NCBI GenBank assembly: GCA_037783545.1
Contig: JBBELK010000620.1
Coordinates: forward strand, 1,240,001-1,304,000
Source: Henricia sp. BOLD:AAB3569
Lineage: Eukaryota > Echinodermata > Asteroidea > Spinulosida > Echinasteridae
DNA length: 64,000 bases
Direction of reading: 5' to 3'
This document shows, piece after piece, positions 44,664 through 57,045 of this stretch (position 1 is the stretch's first letter; every line of letters starts with the position of its first letter). The notes below the pieces were generated by a model. The model saw only the letters and a program-made list of their open reading frames with translations. It was not told where the DNA came from and did no database searches. A program made the position numbers and the translations under genes.

Positions 44664-45282
44664 TTATGATATCACCGTTATTCCTTAGGGGGATAATGAA
44701 TAAATGTGTTTCCCTGTATTCCCAAAACATGATGAAAACAATGGCATATATTGCCCAATTTCAATACTGTTCCACCACGAACAGATTATAGTGTTAAAAT
44801 ATTTTATCACCGAATGCTGGTGTTAGTTTACACCATGGGTGTTCTCTTATATACATACCGGGAAAGAATCACAATTAAAACAAAGGGTGTTAAATTTAAC
44901 ACCCGCGGTTTTGCAGTGCGTGTTTTATTTTAATGTGGTTCCCCCATTTTACACCGAAATTGGTGTCGGCTTTTAATTCTGTAAGAATAAATCAACTGTA
45001 GGTGTTAACATTTAATTCCACATTTAGGTGTCAATTAACACAAAAATTATTGCCCAAAATAAACACCAAGAAGAATAAGTTGACACCGGATAGGGGGTGT
45101 TAAAGTTTAACACTCTTCTTGGTGTAAACAAATATTGATTTCCAAATTGGATACCAACAAAGAATGGATACCAACAAAGAATCAAATTTTACACCAGTGG
45201 TGTACATTTTAACACCGCATTTTTTGCAGTGTGAAACACCGAATCTCAACAAGGTTTTCATAAATGTTTTGCCTTGCATCAG

Positions 45283-45383
45283 ATGACTGCAGAGTGAGAT
45301 ATACGGCGTCGACTGGAACTGTCGAGTCACCGCGCTACGGCAGACAATACCCACCGCTTACCGATTGTCGTTGGTTTATCGTT
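45283..45383 (+). CDS. Astacin exon 8: CUB1, first part
   Basis: Acceptor GCATCAG, donor GTGAGT, phase 1 to 0. Reads DDCRVRYTASTGTVESPRYG then LTDCRWFIV, a CUB start with its first disulfide pair. Confidence 0.85.
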
Positions 45384-45663
45384 GTGAGTATTATGATGTT
45401 TATATCATTTTAAGATATAGCTAACCATCAATCAATATTGAGGCAATTTTAAATATGCTAATTAAAACTCATGTATGCACACGGTTTTCCTTTTTCTTAC
45501 AATCGCTCTATTCCCGTGCGATGTTACACTGTGTTGAAAAGAAGACAAAAAACCTACCGTCAACATGGCTACCAGTAGTGCAAGGAGTCTACGGACCCCG
45601 TGAGCAGATAAACAACATGAAATAACATAATGGGTCAGCCCGTGTCTTTTTTTTTTACTTTAG

Positions 45664-45806
45664 GGACCTGATAATTCAACTATAACGTTGGAGTTTACTA
45701 ACATGAATCTGGAAACCATCGGGACTGGTGATGACATGGAATGCAGCGATAGCGTAACGGTTCTTGCCGGGACCGACATGTATGAAACTGGGCCCAACGA
45801 CACGGA
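45664..45806 (+). CDS. Astacin exon 9: CUB1, middle
   Basis: Acceptor TTTACTTTAG, donor GTAAGT, phase 0 to 2. Reads GPDNSTITLEFTNMNLETIG, DDMECSDSVTVL, and NDTE. A Mutator-like element starts 24 bp after the donor. Confidence 0.85.
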
Positions 45807-45830
45807 GTAAGTGAATTACATATTACTATA

Positions 45831-46539
45831 TAGTCTTGGCCCAAGACTACTCTAGTCGATATTGGTTTGTGTACGCGTTGGCCATTCCCAGTATAGTGCG
45901 CCCTCTTGCAGCACTAACTGACCAGCCCTTTGCTCACTAGAGTAGTCTTGGGAATTTCTCCCGGAAGGTTGAACTTTTTCTTTGTTTTTGCCTAGGCTTT
46001 CCTAGGGAACCAATCAGCGAGTGACCCAAATACAGCAGAGCGTGGGAATGCAGCGAGCGACCCAAATACAGCGCGTCGACCGCAGAGCGTGACCCAAATA
46101 CACCGCATGCACGCGCTTCGAATGGTTTGAAAAATATAAGGCGGCTTACAAGAATCATCGAACATTACCGTTTTATCGTTGCTAATATTTTCGGTGGCAT
46201 AAGTTTCTTGGCAAATGTTTGCGAATATATTTACAAACATGTTTGCAAAGGCGTATGACATCGCAAAATACATTTGTTTATGAAGATAATTGCGACATTG
46301 CAAATATTTGCAAAGATATCTGTGGTATGCCATGTCCCTTGTGTGCCATCATAAAACCCTCTGCAGCTATTTACATAAAACGGTACCGCCCCCAATGCTG
46401 AACTTCCGGGAGAAATTCCCAAGACTACTCTAGTGAGCAAAGGGCTGGCCAGTTAGTGCTGCAAGAGGGCGCACTATACTGGGAATGGCCAACGCGTACA
46501 CAAACCAATATCGACTAGAGTAGTCTTGGGCCAAGACTA
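45831..46539. mobile_element. Mutator-like foldback element M1, copy 2 (inverted)
   Basis: Same element as 37814-38506 but in the opposite orientation, 709 bp. Target duplication ATTACTATA / ATCACTATA (9 bp, one mismatch). Both copies are in introns of the same gene. Confidence 0.8.
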
Positions 46540-46585
46540 ATCACTATATAGTATGTCTTGCTCATCGATATATTTCACTGAATGG

Positions 46586-46933
46586 TAGATTGGTTCCCGA
46601 TCCCTATAGATTGGTTCGCTTATTGCGAAAATATAGGGATCGGTAAAGGGCAGCCATGACGGGCAGAATTCTGCCCGTCACATGGTTATTATTATTATTT
46701 CTTTTTTTGTAAGTGCGCAGATTTTGCATTGACATTTGTAACTTGGCCGTGCGTGTCGAACATATCCAATTATGTAAAAAAGTACATTGCCTAAAACAAA
46801 GGGCTTGGCCAATTTTTAAATATAAAAAACACAATGCGCACGCGCAAATACGACCAATTACAGGTCAAGATGAAGCGCCCTTTACCTGTCCTTATATTCT
46901 CCTGTGTGGAATATGTGGACGGGAACCAGTCTA
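46586..46933. mobile_element. TAG-ended MITE (Mutator-like family M2), second locus
   Basis: 348 bp, TAGATTGGTTCCCG...GGGAACCAGTCTA, with a perfect 9-bp target duplication ACTGAATGG (46577-46585 and 46934-46942). Confidence 0.8.
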
Positions 46934-47144
46934 ACTGAATGGTACCAAAGGGAGACACTCTCCATTTTAAAGGGAACTATTTCTGAAACGACCACTAAAT
47001 TTTCGGTAAAAACTTTTCTAATGAACACTAACTTTCTTTACCCAAATCTACAAAAAATTGTTTGTGACCTAATAAAAAGTGTGGAAAGTACTTAAAACAT
47101 GGGTTAAACATTGACATTAAGGAGACACCAAAGTGTCTCCTTAA

Positions 47145-48008
47145 AGGGGCTATGTCACGGTTTGCGCATGCGCCAAATCCTTTCATATTTTGACACACGT
47201 GCGGGCTCAGATGAATGTAATGCAATTTCGTTACACAACGCCATTAGTGCGTGTGCTAAAGTTGTGTACATCGTATACTTAGCACGTCCCGCATGGGCAG
47301 TGTGTTTGTTCATGAGTGTTTATAATACGCAGAATTCAACTACATTGTGCATAGTGTGCGCGCATTTGTTCGATTTGGCATCGCGCGCGCGCGATTGCTC
47401 GATCAAAACAAAATCGCACAGGGCTGCGTTCCAAAGACGCGAACATTGCAAACGTTTTCATCGTTCGCCAAGATCTGGTACCCGGCTTTTCATAGACGAG
47501 TGCACAAAAGCACTGTAACCAGTGGCGAACGTTGGCAACGTTCGCGTGTTTGGAACGCAGCCCAGGTGGCGGCCACTGTGTCTTTCCAAGGACAGAAGGT
47601 ATGCTGTAAAATTGCTGTCAGGACCAAATAAGCATGTCAGTTTTAATGGAAAACAAGGTTAAGTAAATTGCTGTATTCAACCATGTCATTCATATCATTC
47701 AATGCCGTTTCTGGTTTTGTCGAGTTTATTGATGGGATGAAAAACTCTTTTTAACGACGGCCGCAAACACGGTGATGTCGATGTTTGGCGGCTTAAAAAT
47801 ACGGCAAACAATGCGATTCCAAGTAAAAAGTAATGCATCAGGACATCCTGGACGTTGACGTCAAGTACACCACTGCCAAAATTACTAAAGAATTATAAGG
47901 GATGGCAAAGATTGAATAGGATATGCAAAACCTGGCGACAAAACTTGAAAAAGTTCGCCACACTTTTTCAAGTTTTGCAGCGCATGCGCAAACCGTGACA
48001 TAGCCCCT
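47145..48008. mobile_element. TTAA-flanked element with long perfect ends
   Basis: TTAA at 47141-47144 and 48009-48012. Ends AGGGGCTATGTCACGGTTTG and the complement are perfect for about 29 bp. It contains a further hairpin (47421-47571, GGGCTGCGTTCCAAA arms). Confidence 0.75.
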
Positions 48009-48369
48009 TTAATGTCAATGTCTCCCAAAGGTAACATCTATGCTTATATACACACTGGGTAAAGTATGCAACAGCAGTTGGCTATACGATAATTGAGGCC
48101 ATGTGCCGGCCGCCATTGTACCCCACGAACAATGCTTGGCCAAGACTGCTCCCCGGTACCCATGCGATCGCTTGCATTCCACTTAACACATGTAGACCAT
48201 GATGGTAGACTAGTGAAGACAGTATGACCATTCTAGGCAATACATTATATTTGCTTCATCCAGTGTATATATATATATATCGATGGCCTTGCTCAGTAAA
48301 TCTATTTTTGATACAAATGTGGTCCAATATCCATGGCTTTGGGAAATCTCGATGCAGTAAAAAGCAACT

Positions 48370-48442
48370 TGGCTCCACCGGGATTCGAACCGCGGACCTT
48401 CTGCTTAACGTGCAAACACCCTACCAATTGAGATATGAAGCC
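48370..48442 (-). tRNA. tRNA-like sequence, anticodon GTT (Asn) if real
   Basis: The minus strand folds as a cloverleaf: acceptor GGCTTCA/TGGAGCC, D arm CTC-AATTGGTA-GGG, anticodon stem TTTGC/GCAGA with loop ACGTTAA, and T loop TTCGAAT. The T stem (CGCGG/CCCGG) has two mismatches, so a tRNA pseudogene or SINE head is more likely than a working gene. Confidence 0.35.
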
Positions 48443-48744
48443 AACTGGTGGTCTCAAATCACGGTAATGCAGTTGTTTCCCACTGATTGGGAATGGCTAT
48501 CACATGAGCTTAGCAAGCCCTACACAGCAGAGGGATAAACTCTTCAATCAGATATAACCACCTCTTCCAGAGATCACTTAAGATGAGCCCCAAAATAAGT
48601 GATTATTTTTAGGGACTATGACTGAGGGACCGCCGGGGTAAAAAAAAAATCAATACAAATGTGGACAAATGACTATTTTTAAAAAACTTAGCACACACGA
48701 AATATAAAGTGTCCATCTGCAGTAAAATTCTATCAATCACTTAA

Positions 48745-49263
48745 AGGCCCTGTAGATGATCTGTTTTTGAGCGATTCTGCGAATAAAACCATTATAAATC
48801 AAAAGAAAGACATCCACAAACTCATCCGAAGAAATGTCAGCTTTGTCAAATGTACCACGTCAAAAAAACCATGAAAGTCCATATGCGTTTTCCTTGTCTT
48901 GGCGGGGTGTTTCAAATATTCGTTCTCAGTTGGGTACTATGTGGCTTGCGTCATGCGCTCTGTGGCGCACATCATATACTGCGTGTGCGCGCGATACAAA
49001 TGCATCGCGTTGGAACACGCACGCGGAGTACACAGCGCCCATGCATTTTGGACCGCGTAGATGCGAACCAAAAGAAAGTAAATCGTTTGCAAACGATCTA
49101 AATAATTTTATCTTTACGTATTATTTTCTGGTAAAATTATATCATTTTGAGCGAAAACCTTTCATTGGATAGTTGCTATCAATTCAATCTTTACTTTTAT
49201 AATTTTTACCCTGTAAACTCGTCGGTAACGTTTTGGGGTTATTGCAAATGATACACTGGGCCT
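48745..49263. mobile_element. TTAA-flanked element, AGGCCC ends
   Basis: TTAA at 48741-48744 and 49264-49267, with ends AGGCCCTGTAGATGAT and ATGATACACTGGGCCT. 519 bp. Confidence 0.65.
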
Positions 49264-49511
49264 TTAAGCTGGCATGAACCCTCCAAACTATTGCTATCGA
49301 CAGCTTGGACGATATTCAAAAATCTTTCCAACTTATATATTTTTGTCTCGCAAATGTTGCATTTGGTTTGAAAACCCCTGGTTATTTAATGCATAACTTG
49401 CTGTACGATACCGGGCCAACTGTGAAACGCCAAGGACGCCAACGCGCGCAGTATGCTGATATACGCCCTCCCGGCGTCTGTGCACTGCACACAGCAGACA
49501 GTTGGTCTTCC

Positions 49512-49763
49512 CATTTGGGTCATTCTATAAATTTGGGGTCCAATTTTTCTGTCCCCGTTACATCTGACATCTTGTAAAATGTTGTAGTTTGTAAATTCAG
49601 GACATATTCTTTAAATGCTCTCTATTTCAAAGAGTGATTATTTAAAGTACATTTCGTAAAAACATGTTTTGAAGGCATTTTTAATGATACTTGTAAGGCA
49701 AATAGCAGTATGTCAGGTGAAACGGGGACAGAAAAATGTCACAAATTTATAGAATGACCCATT
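49512..49763. mobile_element. MITE just upstream of exon 10
   Basis: Inverted ends of about 50 bp (GGGTCATTCTATAAATTTG and complement). It ends 65 bp before the exon 10 acceptor. Confidence 0.6.
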
Positions 49764-49828
49764 TGTGGTATTTATGCTTGAATGTGCAATATCATGTGCT
49801 CAGTGCTGCTTTCTAACTTTATTCCCAG

Positions 49829-50682
49829 ATACTGTGGAAAATTACCTGAAATTACAGAAATAACGTCAGAAATCAACCAAATGATGCTGATATTCAGTTC
49901 GGATGGAGTCACATTTGGGTTACATGAAGGTTTCAAGGCCAAATACAAAATGAATCTGCCAGCTGGGCCTACTACACTGACACCGGTCACTGTCGAATCA
50001 ACAGCGCCACCACCGTCCACAACTGTAGAATCAACAGCGCCACCACCGTCAACAACTGTCGAATCAACAGCGCCACCACCGTCAACAACTGTCGAATCAA
50101 CAGCGCCACCACCGTCCACAACTGTAGAATCAACAGCGCCACCACCGTCAACAACTGTCGAATCAACAGCGCCACCACCGTCAACAACTGTCGAATCAAC
50201 AGCGCCACCACCGTCAACAACTGTCGAATCAACAGCGCCACCATCGTCTACAACTGTCGAATCAACAGCGCCACCACCGTCAACAACTGTCGAATCAACA
50301 GCGCCACCACCGTTCACAACTGTCGAATCAACAGCGCCACCACCGTCAACAACTGTCGAATCAACAGCGCCACCACCGTTCACAACTGTCGAATCAACAG
50401 CGCCACCACCGTCCACAACTGTCGAATCAACAGCGCCACCACCGTCCACAACTGTAGAATCAACAGCGCCACCACCGTCCACAACTGTAGAATCAACAGC
50501 GCCACCACCGTCAACAACTGTCGAATCAACAGCGCCACCACCGTCCACAACTGTCGAATCAACAGCGCCACCACCGTTCACAACTGTCGAATCAACAGCG
50601 CCACCACCGTTCACAACTGTCGAATCAACAGCGCCACCACCGTCAACAACTGTCAAATCGACACCGCCACCATCGAAATGCA
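49829..50682 (+). CDS. Astacin exon 10: CUB1 end and Thr/Pro repeat linker
   Basis: Acceptor ATTCCCAG, donor GTATGT, phase 2 to 1. Reads YCGKLPEITEITSE...FGLHEGFKAKYKMNLPAG, then about 21 units of TTVESTAPPPS, then KSTPPPSKC. Units are more uniform than in copy A; a few have PPPF. The linker should be an extended, O-glycosylated, mucin-like spacer between the CUB domains. Confidence 0.9.
49987..50672 (+). repeat. 33-bp coding minisatellite (copy B)
   Basis: About 21 units, two more than in copy A (net 69 bp longer). It keeps the reading frame. Confidence 0.95.
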
Positions 50683-51626
50683 GTATGTTTTCCTCTTGCA
50701 TTTAATTTATTTCCAAATTTCAAAGATAATGTGCGATAACTACCGAAACGTAGAAAAGTGAAGTCAATACGTGCCTTGCCTGCGCCTTTACGGTTTCCCC
50801 GCAATTCACTGCGCGCGGTACATGACGCAGTGCATGATTGGATACAAATATAGTACACTTTGCCTTTCGCTTGTTTCCCAGCCGCCCATACAGGGCGCTG
50901 GGACAGGCTAATGTACCTGCAGTACATATTTCTGTGACGGAAACACGTGACGCAAAGGTCACATACAGCCACGCGGAGCATTGTGGGTTGCTTGCTGCCA
51001 GACGAATAATTAATAAATATATATATCCAGTGCAAACATCTAATTTACGAATAAAATGAGACCTACCTTGTCTGCTGGAAAATTGTATTTACGTCTGTTT
51101 ACAAGAAAAAGACGTGACCTCGTGTCGTGTAAAATTTTTGCCAATGAGGGCGCCAACAAATTAGACCGTCCCAACGCCCTGTCAGGCGCGCTGGGTACTA
51201 GCAAAACTTTGCCGCGTTTAATCTTCTCGTGTAGAATCGAACGAGAATTGGCAGGTGAGTGGAGCTGTCGGCTTTTTGACCCAAATGTTCGCTGGTAATA
51301 TAGAGCTCGGATACAGATTCAACCCACTGTATATCTGTTTTGGGATTATATCGGCGTCTAGGGCCAGGGGTGGAATAATCGAGATGACTGTCTAAAACCC
51401 GTTGTCACGGTAATGCGTAAAGCCGGCCGAGCGATCGAGTGCGTGTCACGAAACATAATAAATTATTATGACTTAGCATTTCATGTCTTACAAGTCGAGA
51501 AGTCATAATTATGACTTAATTTTTTGTATCCATGTCTCTTCAACGCTTCCGTAGATAACTACCATAATTTGAACATCGTCCGGATTTCGCTCGTTCCCAT
51601 CGCCCATACTGGGCGCTGGGAATTAA

Positions 51627-52192
51627 AGGGCAATGATGTGCTAAACAACTTTGTGCCTAATCTTTGCTTTATATGATGGATTACTTGTTCAGCAAGACAT
51701 GCTCTTGTTCGTTTGGATGTAAAATCAATAAAAGGTAGCTTTTTTCAACTTTGAAGATTTCATTGCAATAAACCACAGACAGAGGGCGCTGTTTTGAGTG
51801 CATCACATAAGGAAGACAGAAGGGAAAGTTAAGAAAAAACAAAAGACTTCAAGTTGGACTTGTGGCAAATTGCTGCAGTTTCTACCCCCAGTTGTGTCAT
51901 GGCTTACAACAGGAAACATGTAGAACAAACTCAAACAGTCATGGACTACAAAAGTTCCAGGACGTTTGAGAAAAAGGTGGAATCTTTTGTGCACAGTTGA
52001 ATGTAATTTTACTGTGTTTGCCTCTTGTGACGTCGTGACCTTTGTCATGAATATGCATATTTGCATTAGCATAACAACTAAAAACCTTTGTTTTGACCCC
52101 AAAAACAAGCTCCAAATATAATTTTAATGAATGTAACTGAGTATATTGTTTTATAGCATAGATTTCATTAATAAAAATCCCAAATAGGCCCT
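51627..52192. mobile_element. TTAA-flanked element, family T1, copy B
   Basis: Counterpart of 1635-2203, TTAA at 51623-51626 and 52193-52196. Confidence 0.6.
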
Positions 52193-52387
52193 TTAAGGGC
52201 TAATCTGTTTGCGCCCTCATTGGCCAGAATTGTATACGACACGTGACCTAGACTGGTTCCCGCTCCACATATTCCACATACAACGACTGAATATGAGCAC
52301 CGGCTACTGTCGTGTTTAAAATAGCACTTTAAGCATTACGTCATGCATTTATTTTTAGAAGCACATAACCGTTAATTTTCAAATATA

Positions 52388-52736
52388 TAGATCGGTTCCC
52401 GATCCCTATAGATTGGTTCGCTTATTGCGAAAATATAGGGATCGGTAAAGGGCAGCCATGACGGGCAGAATTCTTCCCGTCACGTGGTTATTATTGTTTT
52501 TATATTTTTAGTAAGTGCGCAGATTTTGAATTGACATTTGTAACTTGGCCGTGCGTGTCGAACATATCAAATTATGTAAATAAAGTACATTGCCCAAAGC
52601 AAAGGACTTGGCCAATTTTTTAATATAAAAAACACAATGCGCACGCGCAAAGACGACCAATTACAGATCAATATGAAGCGCCCTTTACCTGTCCTTATAT
52701 TCTCCTGTGTGGAATATGTGGACGGGAACCAGTCTA
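52388..52736. mobile_element. TAG-ended MITE (family M2), copy B
   Basis: Counterpart of 2399-2748. Confidence 0.6.
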
Positions 52737-53623
52737 CGCGCTATATGGCATGAGTGTACAACAATTTGAAAGGGGTTATTCCATATTTGACCAATACAAA
52801 TTTTATATATTAACCTTAAAATATTAAATATGCCCATTTTAATATACATGTAGGCTAGCATCAAAAAGAAAATTCAAACCTTGTCTGCATCACCCAGTGG
52901 GCTCCATATTGTACATGTAGTTTTAATCTGTTGCAATCCCGTAACTATAGCCACTGGGTATAGTTTTTAATCCGTGGCATCATCACCATAAATACACACG
53001 CAGCGGCACCCGTACGTACGTGCACGCGACGTCAATTCAAATTTTCTAAACAATGACGAAGTGTACCCGATGATTAACGGTAACGTCCGGACGACGGGAC
53101 GTGCATTCGGGTAACTTCGGGAACCTTCGGAAAAAGGAGGAATTCCTCCTGTTTAAAAATGGCGAAATTGGCGGCTGCCGGACCTTAGATTCAGTCTAGT
53201 CAAAAGATTTTTGGTCCGGGTACCAGACTACACGTGACCACGAGGCCACGTCTTTTTCTTGTAAACTGATGTAAAAACAATTTTTCCTGCAGACAAGGCA
53301 GGTCTTGCATACAATACACTCATTTTATTCGTACATTTATTTTTTTTGCACTTGATAGATAAGTGTTAACATACCATTTATCAAGTTTTCGTCAGGCAGT
53401 AAGCAACCCACAATGCTCCGCGCGTCTGTATAATTATGCGACCTTTGTGTCACGGTTTCCGTCACAGAAATCTGTGAAGGCACATCAGCCCGTATACCAG
53501 CGCCCAGTATGGGCGGTGGGAACGAGCGAACGTCTGGGTGTGTAGTTGGACATTTAAATACGTTTTTCTTCAAATTTTATGTAAAAACTGTCGTGTTTTT
53601 GGTGCGTTTGTGTGTTTATGCAG

Positions 53624-53736
53624 AACACGTTGAAGGCTCCTGTGGTGGGTATTTCAGCAATTCGGGGTGTATCGCCTCACCGAATTACCAACACGGTTAT
53701 TACAATAACGCCGAAACGTGTGTTTATCACATTAAG
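53624..53736 (+). CDS. Astacin exon 11: CUB2, first part
   Basis: Acceptor TTTATGCAG, donor GTAAGA, phase 1 to 0. Reads HVEGSCGGYFSNSGCIASPN then ETCVYHIK. Confidence 0.85.
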
Positions 53737-53785
53737 GTAAGAATTACGTTGTCATGGTTGTGAGATTTCATTTGGGAAACGTTAA

Positions 53786-56151
53786 AAAGGGACACACCGG
53801 CCTACTGTTTACGTAATGTAGCGATCTAGCATCAGTATGACAATCATTTTTCGATGGTTGTCGTGAAAAACAATTATCAAAATGTCACGTAATTAAAGGA
53901 GCGTCTCCAGATCACATTTTTGACACCCCCATTTTTCACATGAGTGTTGAGATTTTGATACATATCGTTTGTCATATTTTTCTCATTACTATTCGGTACG
54001 GTATTGGGTATTTTCCTATACCTTCACTGTTGAAGGTATAGAGCCTTTGCACGGCGGCCATGACAGGGGCAGTCACATTGTCACCGTGTGTCATGCATGA
54101 GTAGGTGCTTTGTGGTTCTATTGTCACATCATTTAAATAAGAAAACCTGCCCCCTGTCATGGCCGCCGGTGCAGAAGCTCTATTGTCGGTATGCATACGT
54201 ATACTATTGCCCTATTGAACCTGGTTCCATTAAGCAGTGCAGTGACCGCACCAACCTTTTTGTTTCCACATACAAATTGGAGATTGCAATTTTCCTGTTT
54301 ATACGGGTCGACACGTGTTTAACCCCGTTTCCTTGTTTTCCCCGACTCATCACACCTTGCATGATCCCTCAGGTCAGCGCCGACTCGAGGAAGCAACTCG
54401 AACGCAACTTGTTTGTGTCTTTAGCGCCCTCAATAGGCCTATGCTGTTTTTTTTCTTCGGATATTATCTATCGCCGCGAAGCGAAGACGCAAAAATCGGA
54501 GAGATTCTCTCGTCCGTATCAACATCCAGAAAATCTTCTTATGAAATATTGTAACGAGGCCGGGTTATAAAAACCGATTTATCAAAACACACAAAGTCAG
54601 GCTCCTGGTCAACTATTTCTCTATCTACATGTCTTTTAATTGTTAAAGATAATGCCAAAATTAATGCTAGTACATGCACAAAAAGATAACCATTAACCAA
54701 GCATGCAAAATAAATGTTTTTAAGAGCACAAGCAAGCAATTAAAAAGCATAAGCATGTTAAAAACTAAAGCAAACTAAATGCAGGACATGACTGGCACAT
54801 AAGCAAGGGGCATAGAGGCATACACAGATGGAAAATAACTCACATGTACTCGGTGTCCAACGAACAGATTCATCCCACAAGGAACATCAACAAAATGAAG
54901 TACAGTATATACATCAAGGCTGCGTTCGGGCGTGCAGTTCTCCCCACTCGGGAGTATTGCGTGCGCATTCCACTCGGGTCACATCACGCGAACAAGGAGT
55001 CCGCAGTCCGCGAGCGCGAATGGCAATCAGTGAAGATGGCTGTCTCTTGCCATCATTGCACAAAAAATGCCGTTTCATTGCTCACAAGAAACTGAGGAAA
55101 TACAGGCCGTAAGTCGTGAGAACCTTTGATGCCGTCAAAAACAAACCTTAGTGAGTTATTGTTTCAGTTATTGAGTTGACACGTTGGGCAAATTCACCAA
55201 AAATCCCACCCATATTCCACCATCTTCGTACAAATCACATGACACTTGATAGGAGTACGAGCACACTCCCCATTTGCTGGGGACATGGCCTACCTCCATG
55301 CTGGGGAGTAGCTAGAGCAAACTCCCACTGACCCGAGTGTCGTTATTCTTGCCGTTCACGGGCGCAGGAGTATAACTCGTGTTAACACGAGTACACGCCT
55401 GAACGCAGCCCTTATGACTACACAAAGACAAGTATAAACCACCCAGCACACAAGTGCCTGTGCAGCCCAATCTACCCATACCAGTCAATAACATGCATGA
55501 ATAACTTGAACAAAAGAAAAGTGTTTTAAGCTTGGACAGCTTGGAATTCCAATGCTTTATGCACAACCGTAGCCCAGGCATGAAGCATGGAATTTCAAGA
55601 CCGTCTCAAAAGGTTGGATGGCCATCCATTTAACAACAAAAAAAGCCACGGCACTGCCTTGAGCCAAGAAACCACTTATTTAAATAATAAAAAAAAGAAT
55701 TTTGTTACACTATGTTGGCAGATTTGTGTACAAATTGGAAAATACGGTATGTACATAGTGTTCGTAGGACATTAGGCTTAATCCGAATTAGTGGCTTTGG
55801 CTGTTGCTATGCTGTTTCTAAGAATTGTCATTGTCCGCCCATAGCAACGACATAGCAACAGCCACAGCCGCAGCCAAAGCCACTAATTCGGATCCAGCCT
55901 TAGTTTCCAACAAGAAGAGAAACCAACCGCGAATGACAAAAGCAAGACCACGTGATTTATCGGAACCAGAATCTGGTTCCAATAAATAAAGTGACTTTTT
56001 ATTTTGAAAAAATGCTCCAAAAGGGCCAAATTTGGTGGTTTATTTTCAAGTTCTCTTCAGTCTATTCTAGAAAGACTTTCAGAATCATGTAGGCCTATGG
56101 GTCTATTTTAAGTCCAAAATAGCCCAACAACTTTAAGGCCAGTGTGTCCCT
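53786..56151. mobile_element. TTAA-flanked element, family T2, copy B
   Basis: Counterpart of 3796-6155, with TTAA at 53782-53785 and 56152-56155 and the same nested hairpins. Confidence 0.65.
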
Positions 56152-56871
56152 TTAACGTTACAGTCTATCGGGCTATGTGACCCGCTCTGGAAAAAAGGTA
56201 GTGGGTTTGTCCATGAAGTCAGGTCACGTTTTGTGACATATCATATCTCAAAAACTGTGTCTCATTCTAGCCTAGCTACTTCAGTCAATATTTCATTTCA
56301 GAAAGAAAAGCATATCCCACTACAGTAAAAGTACTTGCATTATGGTGTACCAAACCACACTCAGTCAAATGTCTTGATAGTGTTAAACATATGTGGTGTC
56401 CACGTAGCGTAGGTAAAACAAGAATCTCATATAGAGTGAGAGATTGCCCAAAGAAAACATGAATGAATATAGCTGGGCACTATACCATATCCTTTGCAAC
56501 AACAATTTGAAGTTGTAAATACATATTCAGTATATAATTAACACAGACTAAACCGATGCTACGTGGACACCGTGCCCCAATTTCATGGACAAACCCTAGT
56601 ATAGTATAAAACGCGCAGGCTAGGTCGAGTTTTCGCGACCATTGTGTTTTGGTATGTTAATGAGCGTGGATCTGCCACAGGTTTCTTCCTAAGGTCGCGA
56701 AAACTTGACCTATAGCCTGCGCGACTTACAACCTTTTTTCCAGAGCGGGTCCACATATATGTGAACATATTTAAAACATTTACACCAATCTGAACACATC
56801 AGAACTACAATTTAATTAGAGTTTTCAACGGCCTGACTAACTGTTGATTTTTCGGTTTTAAACCTTTGTAG

Positions 56872-56990
56872 GTTCCAGAGGATAAAAGAATAGAGTTTAT
56901 TATTAAGGACATGCACATTGAGTCAATTGATGATTGCTCGTGGGACATGCTCCTGGTGCAGCTCGACAACACAATCTATGGTGATTTGCG
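56872..56990 (+). CDS. Astacin exon 12: CUB2, middle
   Basis: Acceptor CTTTGTAG, donor GTGAGC, phase 0 to 2. Reads VPEDKRIEFIIKDMHIESID, DCSWDMLLVQLDN, YGDLR. Confidence 0.85.
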
Positions 56991-57045
56991 GTGAGCAAAA
57001 CCACATTCATTCTCACAGCTATGACCATTTTGTTTGTTGGATACT

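Larger units (their letters stand above)
43572..45231. mobile_element. CACTG-ended element in intron 7, host of a SINE
   Basis: Ends CACTGCAAACAATGCGGTG and CACCGCATTTTTTGCAGTG are inverted, 1,660 bp apart. The interior has many GGTGTTAAA / TTTAACACC pairs. CACTG ends recall CMC/EnSpm, but no clear 3-bp duplication was found. It ends about 50 bp before exon 8. Confidence 0.55.
50683..53623. other. Intron 10 of astacin copy B
   Basis: Same content and order as intron 10 of copy A: foldback composite with a nested TTAA element (51627-52192) and TAG-ended MITE (52388-52736). Confidence 0.8.

Noticed and set aside
49987-50672. Regular 33-bp repeats that might suggest a CRISPR array
   Set aside because: Units are contiguous without spacers, code for protein and lie in a eukaryotic exon.
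49772-50701. 309-residue antisense ORF of GGGAVDSTVVD repeats
   Set aside because: It is the complement of the 33-bp coding minisatellite; the sense strand has the CUB context and splice sites. The antisense ORFs over 53-661 are the same artefact.
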